Below are positions 56,872 through 64,000 of a DNA stretch of 64,000 nt, piece by piece; position 1 is the first letter of the stretch; each line of letters begins with the position of its first letter. A model generated the notes under the pieces. That model searched no databases. It was not told the DNA's origin and saw only the letters and a list, made by a program, of their open reading frames with translations. The position numbers and the translations under genes were made by a program. The DNA is from VMDJ01 sp038146785 (lineage in GTDB: Bacteria > Pseudomonadota > Gammaproteobacteria > Chromatiales > Chromatiaceae), in contig JAYQSI010000016.1 in assembly GCA_038146785.1 (NCBI GenBank), forward strand, positions 558,001-622,000, in the 5' to 3' direction.

Positions 56872-58968
56872 GTGGCGCGCAGTACGCCCATCGAACGTTA
56901 TCGCAACATCGGCATCATGGCTCACATCGATGCGGGTAAGACGACAACAACCGAGCGTGTACTGTATTACACCGGTGTTTCTCACAAGATTGGTGAGGTT
57001 CACGACGGCGCTGCAACCATGGACTGGATGGAGCAGGAGCAAGAACGAGGTATCACGATCACCTCGGCTGCAACGACCTGTTTCTGGTCTGGCATGGCGC
57101 AACAATTTGATCAGCACCGTATCAACATCATTGATACCCCTGGTCACGTTGACTTCACGATTGAAGTTGAGCGTTCGTTGCGAGTGTTGGACGGCGCGGT
57201 ATTCGTACTGTGTGCAGTTGGTGGTGTTGAGCCTCAGTCTGAGACTGTATGGCGTCAAGCTAACAAGTATCGTGTGCCACGTATGGCGTTCGTCAACAAG
57301 ATGGACCGTATGGGGGCAGACTTCTTCCGCGTTGCTAAGCAACTGGAAGATCGCTTAGGCGCAACCGCAGTACCTGTGATGTTGCCCATCGGTAGCGAGG
57401 AATCGTTCGCCGGTGTCATCGACCTAGTGAAGATGAAAGCGATTTACTGGGAAGAAGAAAACATGGGGATGCGTTTTGAGTATCGCGAGATACCTGAAGA
57501 TCTCCAAGACGTTAGCGAAGAATATCGCGAGCGCATGGTGGAAGCTGCGGCTGAAGCTAATGATGAGCTGATGGATGCTTACTTGGAATCAGGTGAGTTA
57601 TCTGAAGACCAGATTATTGAGGGTTTGCGTCAGCGCACATTGAAATTGGAAATCGTACCGATGTGTGTCGGTTCGGCGTTCAAAAACAAAGGTGTGCAGG
57701 CGATGCTCGATAAGGTTGTTGAGTTGTTACCAGCTCCGACCGAAGTGCCAGCGATTCGAGGTGTACTCGATGATGGCGAAAGCGAAGGAGAGCGCCACTC
57801 GACGGATGATGAACCATTCGCCGCCTTGGCCTTCAAGATCGCAACCGACCCTTACGTCGGTACATTGACATTCATTCGAGTTTACTCGGGAGTGTTGAAG
57901 TCTGGAGATTCGGTTTACAACCCGATCAAAGGACAAAAAGAGCGCATTGGTCGTTTGCTGCAAATGCATTCGAACTCTCGCGAAGAGATTAAAGAAGTTC
58001 GTGCTGGTGACATTTGTGCAGCAGTCGGACTGAAAGATGTCACCACAGGTGAAACTCTGTGTGATATCGCGAACAAGATCACGCTTGAGCGTATGGAGTT
58101 CCCAGAGCCGGTTATCTCGGTTGCGGTTGAACCCAAGACAAAAGCGGATCAGGAAAAGATGGGTGTCGCGCTAGGTAAGCTAGCTCAAGAAGATCCATCG
58201 TTCCGTGTGAACACGGACGCTGAAACCGGCCAGACCATTATTTCGGGTATGGGCGAGCTGCATCTCGACATTATTGTCGATCGAATGAAGCGTGAGTTCA
58301 GTGTCGATGCGAACGTCGGTAAGCCACAAGTGGCCTATCGTGAAACGATTCGCAGCTCTGTAAAGAGCGAAGGAAAGTTTGTACGTCAATCAGGCGGTAA
58401 AGGTCAGTATGGCCACGTTTGGTTGAAGGTCGAACCATTGACGAATTCAGAAGAAACCTTCGAGTTCGTCAACGAAGTTGTTGGTGGTGTTGTTCCTAAG
58501 GACTTTATCCCAGCAGTTGAGAAGGGTGTCGAGCAAGCAATGGAAGGTGGCGTTCTCGCTGGCTATCCATTGATGAATGTGAAGGTCACGCTTTTCGATG
58601 GTTCGTATCACGACGTCGATTCAAACGAACAGGCATTTAGAATTGCCGGTTCGATGGCTCTACGCCAAGGTTGTTTAGATGCACAACCCGCGCTGTTAGA
58701 GCCGCTGATGAAAGTTGAGGTCCTGACCCCAGAAGAAAATATGGGTGATGTGATCGGCGATCTAAACTCTCGTCGCGGGGTTATCTCCGGAATGGAAGAT
58801 GGCCCAGCCGGGAAGGTTGTAAAGGCGCAAGTGCCGCTAGCTGAAATGTTTGGCTACGCGACTGACTTACGCGGAGCAACACAAGGTCGAGCAAGTTACA
58901 GCATGGAATTTGAAAAGTACCAAGAGGTACCTGCGGCGGTTGCAGACGCAATCATCAACAGATTCTAA
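56872..58968 (+). CDS. fusA: Elongation factor G
   Basis: 698 aa, GTG start. Translocase GTPase: AHIDAGKTTTTER (G1), RGITITSAA (G2), DTPGHVDF (G3), NKMDR (G4), then domains II-V ending GRASYSMEFEKYQEVP. Length and motif order are those of the main EF-G. Oddly, codons such as GGA, TCG and CGA recur through the body, although flanking rpsG, tufA and rpoBC almost avoid them; this may mark replacement by recombination or lower expression. Confidence 0.98.
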   Translation: MARSTPIERYRNIGIMAHIDAGKTTTTERVLYYTGVSHKIGEVHDGAATMDWMEQEQERGITITSAATTCFWSGMAQQFDQHRINIIDTPGHVDFTIEVERSLRVLDGAVFVLCAVGGVEPQSETVWRQANKYRVPRMAFVNKMDRMGADFFRVAKQLEDRLGATAVPVMLPIGSEESFAGVIDLVKMKAIYWEEENMGMRFEYREIPEDLQDVSEEYRERMVEAAAEANDELMDAYLESGELSEDQIIEGLRQRTLKLEIVPMCVGSAFKNKGVQAMLDKVVELLPAPTEVPAIRGVLDDGESEGERHSTDDEPFAALAFKIATDPYVGTLTFIRVYSGVLKSGDSVYNPIKGQKERIGRLLQMHSNSREEIKEVRAGDICAAVGLKDVTTGETLCDIANKITLERMEFPEPVISVAVEPKTKADQEKMGVALGKLAQEDPSFRVNTDAETGQTIISGMGELHLDIIVDRMKREFSVDANVGKPQVAYRETIRSSVKSEGKFVRQSGGKGQYGHVWLKVEPLTNSEETFEFVNEVVGGVVPKDFIPAVEKGVEQAMEGGVLAGYPLMNVKVTLFDGSYHDVDSNEQAFRIAGSMALRQGCLDAQPALLEPLMKVEVLTPEENMGDVIGDLNSRRGVISGMEDGPAGKVVKAQVPLAEMFGYATDLRGATQGRASYSMEFEKYQEVPAAVADAIINRF

Positions 58969-59035
58969 GCGTAAAAAGTAAACAATTTGGTATTCACTCC
59001 GCAAAGATTCACGGAATCAGTTAAGGGGCAAGACT

Positions 59036-60226
59036 ATGTCTAAAGAGAAGTTTGAACGTAAGAAACCGCACGTTAACGTTGGCACCATTGGTCACGTTGA
59101 CCACGGTAAAACCACGCTGACCGCAGCGATCTGTACACACCAAGCGACTAAGTTCGGTGGCGCAGCACGTGCCTATGATCAGATCGATAACGCTCCAGAA
59201 GAGCGCGAGCGTGGTATCACCATCGCAACCGCACACGTTGAGTACGAAACAGCTAACCGTCACTACGCACACGTAGACTGCCCAGGGCACGCTGACTATG
59301 TAAAGAACATGATCACCGGTGCGGCACAGATGGACGGCGCAATCTTGGTTTGTTCAGCCGCTGACGGCCCAATGCCACAAACTCGTGAGCACATCTTGTT
59401 GTCACGCCAGGTTGGCGTTCCATACATCCTTGTTTACATGAACAAGGCTGACATGGTTGACGACGAAGAGTTGTTGGAGCTGGTTGAAATGGAAATCCGT
59501 GAGTTGTTGGACTCATACGACTTCCCAGGTGACGACACCCCAATCATCAAAGGTTCTGCACTGAAAGCATTGGAAGGTGATACTTCTGATATCGGTGGTC
59601 CTTCAATCGACGCATTGATGGATGCACTGGATTCATACATTCCAGAGCCTGAGCGTGCAATCGATGGCGCATTCATCATGCCAATCGAAGACGTATTCTC
59701 AATCTCAGGTCGCGGTACCGTAGTAACCGGTCGTATCGAGCGCGGCGTTGTAAACGTTGGCGACGAGATCGAAATCGTTGGTATCAAAGACACCACCAAG
59801 ACTACCTGTACTGGTGTTGAGATGTTCCGTAAGTTGTTGGACCAGGGTGTAGCTGGCGACAACGTCGGTGTTCTATTGCGTGGTACTAAGCGTGAAGAAG
59901 TTGAGCGTGGCCAAGTATTGGCGAAGCCAGGTTCAATCAACCCACACACTCACTTCGAAGCAGAAGTGTACGTACTGAGCAAAGACGAAGGTGGTCGTCA
60001 TACGCCGTTCTTCAACGGTTACCGTCCACAATTCTATTTCCGTACCACTGACGTGACTGGCGCATGTGAATTGCCATCAGGTGTTGAGATGGTTATGCCT
60101 GGCGACAACGTCCAGATGACCGTTAAGTTGATCAACCCGATCGCAATGGACGAAGGTCTACGCTTCGCTATCCGTGAAGGTGGTCGTACCGTTGGCGCCG
60201 GTGTGGTTGCCAAGATTATTGAGTGA
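59036..60226 (+). CDS. tufA: Elongation factor Tu (copy 2)
   Basis: 396 aa, same protein as the copy at 42500. Nucleotide differences found: five synonymous third positions (in codons for Thr34, Ala46, Thr72, one Val and one Thr), plus TGA instead of TAA at the end. Upstream and downstream sequence is unrelated, so identity stops at the gene edges, a sign of gene conversion. Second-last gene before the S10 run, only 8 bp from rpsJ. Confidence 0.98.
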   Translation: MSKEKFERKKPHVNVGTIGHVDHGKTTLTAAICTHQATKFGGAARAYDQIDNAPEERERGITIATAHVEYETANRHYAHVDCPGHADYVKNMITGAAQMDGAILVCSAADGPMPQTREHILLSRQVGVPYILVYMNKADMVDDEELLELVEMEIRELLDSYDFPGDDTPIIKGSALKALEGDTSDIGGPSIDALMDALDSYIPEPERAIDGAFIMPIEDVFSISGRGTVVTGRIERGVVNVGDEIEIVGIKDTTKTTCTGVEMFRKLLDQGVAGDNVGVLLRGTKREEVERGQVLAKPGSINPHTHFEAEVYVLSKDEGGRHTPFFNGYRPQFYFRTTDVTGACELPSGVEMVMPGDNVQMTVKLINPIAMDEGLRFAIREGGRTVGAGVVAKIIE

Positions 60227-60234
60227 TTTAAGCA

Positions 60235-60546
60235 ATGAGTAATCAACGTATTCGTATTCGTCTGAAGTCATTTGATCATCGTTTGATCGATCAATCTGCA
60301 GGTGAAATTGTTGAGACCGCTAAGCGCACTGGCGCACAGGTTCTCGGTCCAATTCCACTGCCGACTAAGAAAGAGCGTTACACCGTATTGATCTCTCCGC
60401 ACGTTAATAAAGACGCGCGTGATCAGTATGAGATTCGTACCCATAAGCGTTTGATGGATATCGTCGATCCGACTGATAAAACCGTTGATGCGCTAATGAA
60501 GTTGGACTTGGCTGCTGGCGTTGACGTCCAGATCAAGCTGAACTGA
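60235..60546 (+). CDS. rpsJ: 30S ribosomal protein S10
   Basis: 103 aa. QRIRIRLKSFDHRLIDQSAGEIVETAKRTGA and the LPTKKERYTVL loop are typical; also NusE, partner of NusB and NusG. It starts 8 bp after tufA, leaving no space for an enteric-type S10 leader. Confidence 0.98.
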   Translation: MSNQRIRIRLKSFDHRLIDQSAGEIVETAKRTGAQVLGPIPLPTKKERYTVLISPHVNKDARDQYEIRTHKRLMDIVDPTDKTVDALMKLDLAAGVDVQIKLN

Positions 60547-60558
60547 GGTTAAGTAGAA

Positions 60559-61209
60559 ATGGCTATTGGTATCGTAGGTCGTAAAGCGGGCATGACTCGC
60601 ATCTTCTCTGAAGATGGTGTGTCTACTCCTGTGACCGTTATCGAAGTCGAGCCGAACCGTGTGACTAAAGTCGCTACTGATGAGACTGATGGTTATTCAT
60701 CAATCCAAGTGACTACCGGTTCTAAAAAGGCTTCACGAGTAAACAAGCCGGAAGCAGGCCACTTTGCAAAAGCTAATGCTGAAGCAGGTCGTGGTTTGTG
60801 GGAATTCCGTCTGGATGATCACGAAGGTGATGCGCCAGAGTTGGGCGGCACTGTTGATGTAAACATCTTTGAAGCAGGTCAGAAAGTTGACGTGCGTGGT
60901 GTGAGCAAAGGTAAAGGTTTCCAAGGTGGTATTAAGCGTCACAACTTCCGTGGCCAAGATAATACTCACGGTAACTCATTGTCTCACCGTGCGCCTGGTT
61001 CAATCGGTCAGTGTCAAACACCTGGTCGTGTATTCAAAGGTAAAAAGATGGCTGGTCACATGGGTGCGCGTAACACCTGTACCCAGAACATCGAAGTAGT
61101 TCGTGTGGATGCTGAGCGCAATCTGCTGTTGGTTAAGGGTGCTGTTCCTGGCGCTCGCGGCGGCAATGTGATCGTAACTCCAGCGATCAAGATGAAGAAC
61201 AAGGGGTAA
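60559..61209 (+). CDS. rplC: 50S ribosomal protein L3
   Basis: 216 aa. IGIVGRKAGMTRIFSEDG at the start and GQDNTHGNSLSHRAPGSIGQ in the central extension that reaches the peptidyl transferase area. Confidence 0.98.
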   Translation: MAIGIVGRKAGMTRIFSEDGVSTPVTVIEVEPNRVTKVATDETDGYSSIQVTTGSKKASRVNKPEAGHFAKANAEAGRGLWEFRLDDHEGDAPELGGTVDVNIFEAGQKVDVRGVSKGKGFQGGIKRHNFRGQDNTHGNSLSHRAPGSIGQCQTPGRVFKGKKMAGHMGARNTCTQNIEVVRVDAERNLLLVKGAVPGARGGNVIVTPAIKMKNKG

Positions 61210-61212
61210 GCC

Positions 61213-61812
61213 ATGGATCTGAATGTACAAGGTGGAGCTTCCGTCTCAGTATCAGATGCAGTTTTCGGTGTTGATTTTAAAGAAGCACTGATTCACCAAG
61301 TGGTAACCGCATTCATGAACGCTGGTCGTTCAGGTACTAAAGCACAGAAGACTCGTTCTGAAGTTTCTGGCACTACCAAAAAGTCTAAGCGTCAGAAGGG
61401 TGGCGGTGCTCGTCACGGTGCATTGACTGCACCAATCTTCATTGGCGGTGGTGTGACTTTCGCAGCGAAGCCACGTAGCTACGCGCAGAAAGTTAACCGC
61501 AAGATGTACCAAGGTGCATTGCGTTCAATTCTTTCTGAGTTGGTTCGTCAAGAGCGTTTGGTTGTTGTTAGCGATATCTCTATCTCTGCGCCTAAGACCA
61601 AAGACTTGGTTGCTAAGTTAGCTGAGTTAGATGTTTCTGAAGCTTTGATCGTGACTGAAGCTATGGATGAGAACTTGCTGTTGGCTGCACGCAATCTTTA
61701 CAAGATTGGCACTTGCACCGTAGCTGAGGTTGATCCTGTGTCTTTAATCGGTTTCGACAAAGTCGTCATCACTGCTGGCGCATTGAAGATGCTTGAGGAG
61801 AAATTGGCATGA
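61213..61812 (+). CDS. rplD: 50S ribosomal protein L4
   Basis: 199 aa. The exit-tunnel loop (RSGTKAQKTRSEVSGTTKKSKRQKGGGARHG) is clear at about 38-70. In E. coli L4 represses the S10 operon through the S10 leader, but no such leader is seen here. The stop overlaps rplW (ATGA). Confidence 0.98.
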   Translation: MDLNVQGGASVSVSDAVFGVDFKEALIHQVVTAFMNAGRSGTKAQKTRSEVSGTTKKSKRQKGGGARHGALTAPIFIGGGVTFAAKPRSYAQKVNRKMYQGALRSILSELVRQERLVVVSDISISAPKTKDLVAKLAELDVSEALIVTEAMDENLLLAARNLYKIGTCTVAEVDPVSLIGFDKVVITAGALKMLEEKLA

Positions 61813-62105
61813 ATAAAGAACGTTTGTTGAAAGTTCTGCTCGGCCCAGTTGTCTCTGAAAAGAGCGTGAGCGCTGCAGAATCGGGTAACCAGTTCGCATT
61901 TAAAGTTGCTACTGACGCAACTAAACCTGAAATCAAAGCAGCTGTTGAAATGTTGTTTGAAGTCAACGTTGAAAAGATTCAGGTACTGAACGTAAAGGGC
62001 AAAACTAAGCGTTTTGGTCAGCGTTTCGGTAAGCGTGCTGATTGGAAAAAGGCCTATGTTCGCTTAGCGGCAGGTCAAGACATCAACTTCGCAGAGGGCG
62101 CGTAA
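61809..62105 (+). CDS. rplW: 50S ribosomal protein L23
   Basis: 98 aa. LLKVLLGPVVSEKS at the start, then the loop and strand pattern ending VNVEKIQVLNVKGKTKRFG. Docking site for trigger factor and SRP at the exit tunnel. Starts inside the rplD stop. Confidence 0.97.
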   Translation: MNKERLLKVLLGPVVSEKSVSAAESGNQFAFKVATDATKPEIKAAVEMLFEVNVEKIQVLNVKGKTKRFGQRFGKRADWKKAYVRLAAGQDINFAEGA

Positions 62106-62135
62106 GCGTCTCGCAAGGTATAGCGGATTAAGATC

Positions 62136-62963
62136 ATGGCTATTGCTAAATCAAAACCGACTTCACCGGGCCAACGTCACGTTGTTCGAGTGAAGAGTGA
62201 AGGCTTGCACAAGGGTGGCCCTCTACGCGCTCTTGTTGACAAGAAAAGTAAATCAGGTGGTCGTAACCACGCTGGTCGTATCACTACCCGTCATAAAGGT
62301 GGTGGTCACAAGCAGCGTTATCGCATCATCGACTTCAAGCGCAATAAAGATGGCGTTGTAGGTACTGTTGAGCGTATTGAATACGATCCAAACCGCACCG
62401 CTAACATCGCGCTAGTGAAGTATGAAGACGGTGAATATCGTTACATCATCGCACCTAAGGGTGTGAAAGCTGGCGACACCGTTCAATCAGGCAACGAAGC
62501 GCCTATCGCAGTCGGTAACTGCATGACACTACGCAACATGCCAATCGGTTCTGTTGTTCACTGTGTCGAGATGAAGATCGGTAAGGGTGCACAAATTGCA
62601 CGCTCTGCTGGTACTTCAGCGCAGATGATCGCTCGTGATGGCGACTACGCAACTCTACGTTTGCGTTCTGGTGAAATGCGTAAGATCCATTGTGATTGCC
62701 GCGCAACTCTTGGTGAGGTTTCAAACACAGAGCACAACCTACAGAAGTTGGGTAAAGCAGGTGCGCAGCGTTGGCGCGGTGTTCGTCCTACCGTTCGCGG
62801 TGTGGCGATGAACCCAGTGGATCACCCACACGGTGGTGGTGAAGGTCGTACTTCGGGCGGTCGTCATCCTGTATCACCATGGGGTGTACCTACTAAGGGT
62901 AAGAAGACACGCTCTAACAAGCGTACCGATAAGTTCATTGTTCGCGACCGTCGTCGCAAGTAA
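62136..62963 (+). CDS. rplB: 50S ribosomal protein L2
   Basis: 275 aa. SGGRNHAGRITTRHKGGGHKQRYR near the N-terminus and the conserved GVAMNPVDHPHGGGEGR with the essential His near residue 230. Confidence 0.99.
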   Translation: MAIAKSKPTSPGQRHVVRVKSEGLHKGGPLRALVDKKSKSGGRNHAGRITTRHKGGGHKQRYRIIDFKRNKDGVVGTVERIEYDPNRTANIALVKYEDGEYRYIIAPKGVKAGDTVQSGNEAPIAVGNCMTLRNMPIGSVVHCVEMKIGKGAQIARSAGTSAQMIARDGDYATLRLRSGEMRKIHCDCRATLGEVSNTEHNLQKLGKAGAQRWRGVRPTVRGVAMNPVDHPHGGGEGRTSGGRHPVSPWGVPTKGKKTRSNKRTDKFIVRDRRRK

Positions 62964-62981
62964 TAGGTGGAGTAGAAAGGT

Positions 62982-63257
62982 ATGCCTCGTTCAATCCGTA
63001 AAGGTCCTTTTATCGATCTCCATCTTGCGAAGAAGGTGGAAACGGCACGTGCCAACAATGATCGCAAGCCGATCAAAACTTGGTCTCGCCGTTCGATGAT
63101 CAGCCCAGATATGGTTGGTCTGACGATCGCTGTACATAACGGCAAACAGCATGTTCCAGTTCTTGTGAACGAACAGATGGTTGGCCACAAGCTTGGTGAA
63201 TTCGCATTGACACGTAACTACCGTGGTCACGATGCGGATAAGAAGACCAAGAAGTAA
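62982..63257 (+). CDS. rpsS: 30S ribosomal protein S19
   Basis: 91 aa. PRSIRKGPFIDLHLAKKVE and RSMISPDMVGLTIAVHNGKQHVPV are diagnostic; head protein near the A-site. Confidence 0.98.
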   Translation: MPRSIRKGPFIDLHLAKKVETARANNDRKPIKTWSRRSMISPDMVGLTIAVHNGKQHVPVLVNEQMVGHKLGEFALTRNYRGHDADKKTKK

Positions 63258-63269
63258 TAGGAGAGAGAA

Positions 63270-63602
63270 ATGCAAGCTGTAGCAAAACTGCGCTTCGCGC
63301 GTCTCTCTGCACAGAAAGGCCGTTTGGTTGCTGACCAAATTCGCGGTCTTCCTGTAGAGCAGGCGCTAAACACACTTCTTTTTAGCAAGAAGAAGGGCGC
63401 TGCATTGATGAAGAAAGTACTGGATTCTGCAATTGCTAACGCAGAAAACAATGAAGGTGCTGACATCGATGAATTGAAAGTTAAGACTGTCTGTGTAGAC
63501 GAAGGCCCAACAATGAAGCGTCTTCGTGCACGTGCTAAAGGTCGCGGTACTCGCATCCTTAAGCGCACCAGTCACATTACCGTCACTGTGGCGGATGAGT
63601 AA
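63270..63602 (+). CDS. rplV: 50S ribosomal protein L22
   Basis: 110 aa. LRFARLSAQKGRLVADQIRG at the start and the tunnel hairpin KRLRARAKGRGTRILKRTSHITV at the end. Confidence 0.98.
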   Translation: MQAVAKLRFARLSAQKGRLVADQIRGLPVEQALNTLLFSKKKGAALMKKVLDSAIANAENNEGADIDELKVKTVCVDEGPTMKRLRARAKGRGTRILKRTSHITVTVADE

Positions 63603-63613
63603 GCGGAATAGTT

Positions 63614-64000
63614 ATGGGCCAGAAAGTACATCCAAATGGTATTCGTCTCGGCATCGTGTCGGACTGGACTTCAAAGTGGTACGCAGACAGCAAAGACTAT
63701 GCTGATTTGTTGAACACCGACTTGGAAGTTCGTGACTTCTTGAAAGAGAAGCTGAAGCAGGCGTCAGTTAGCCGTATTCAGATCGACCGTCCAGCGAAGA
63801 ATGCTCACATCACTATTCACACTGCTCGCCCAGGTTTGGTGATCGGTAAGAAAGGTGAAGATATCGACGCTTTGCGTAAAGAAGTGTCAGGTCGCATGGG
63901 TATCCCAGTGCATATCAGCATTGAAGAGATCCGTAAGCCTGAGCTTGATGCGCAGTTGGTATCAGAAGGAATCGCTCAGCAGCTTGAGCGCCGCATCATG
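63614..64000 (+). CDS. rpsC: 30S ribosomal protein S3, 3' end beyond window
   Basis: Starts ATG 63614 (MGQKVHPNGIRLGIVSDWTSKWYAD) and stays open to the window edge, 129 codons. The KH domain motif VIGKKGEDIDALRKEV is present. The remaining part, normally about 100 residues, is outside. Confidence 0.97.
   Translation, partial: MGQKVHPNGIRLGIVSDWTSKWYADSKDYADLLNTDLEVRDFLKEKLKQASVSRIQIDRPAKNAHITIHTARPGLVIGKKGEDIDALRKEVSGRMGIPVHISIEEIRKPELDAQLVSEGIAQQLERRIM

Overview
The window is chromosomal DNA of a gammaproteobacterium. Three things point there: the block tRNA-Tyr/Gly/Thr-tufB-tRNA-Trp-secE-nusG-rplKAJL-rpoBC-rpsLG-fusA-tufA running straight into the S10 operon; the order hemA-(TPR lipoprotein)-ispE-tRNA-Gln-prs-rplY-pth, which follows the Pseudomonas-type layout; and the mreBCD-mrdA-rodA-mltB-rlpA-dacA-ybeD-lipB-lipA cluster. 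I cannot name the genus. Nearly everything is core housekeeping. I see no prophage, insertion sequence, CRISPR array or defence island.

Layout. 1-4.1 kb: end of a TPR protein, a DUF4279 protein, an alpha/beta hydrolase, a 61-aa winged-helix-like protein, a double thioredoxin-fold protein and the nucleotidase yrfG. 4.2-9.1 kb: fbp, rhlB (reverse), trxA, rho, murU. 9.1-21.1 kb, all reverse: DUF3050 and YdcF-type genes, lipoate genes lipA/lipB/ybeD, and the elongasome/peptidoglycan set dacA, rlpA, mltB, rodA, mrdA, mreD, mreC, mreB. 21.3-24.5 kb: gatCAB, divergent from mreB. 24.5-30.1 kb, reverse: methyltransferase, YqiA-like esterase, moeB, a small unknown, prmC, prfA, hemA. 30.1-35.4 kb: TPR lipoprotein, ispE, tRNA-Gln, a hairpin-rich untranslated stretch, prs, rplY, pth. 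35.5-41.7 kb, reverse: an accessory operon DUF1329-DUF1302-RND/MMPL. 42-64 kb: tRNA-tufB, secE-nusG, rplKA, rplJL-rpoBC, str and S10 operons, cut off inside rpsC.

Most notable points. (1) Four genes between 30.7 and 40.6 kb (TPR lipoprotein, rplY, pth, DUF1302) are broken only by small indels, with coding sense intact between the breaks. Because pth is normally essential, local sequence error is the leading explanation. (2) mreC has no usable ATG, and its conserved N-terminus begins at an ATT codon behind a good ribosome-binding site. (3) Two untranslated regions are rich in perfect hairpins: tRNA-Gln to prs, and the rplJ leader, which carries a 13-nt repeat leading into GAAA-capped hairpins. 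(4) fusA uses codons (GGA, TCG, CGA) largely avoided by the highly expressed genes around it. (5) lolB and ychF are absent from positions where Pseudomonas-type relatives have them. (6) The DUF1329 operon has two nearby palindromes upstream. I found no clearly new multi-gene system. The structured RNAs and the DUF1329-DUF1302-MMPL operon are the best candidates for follow-up.
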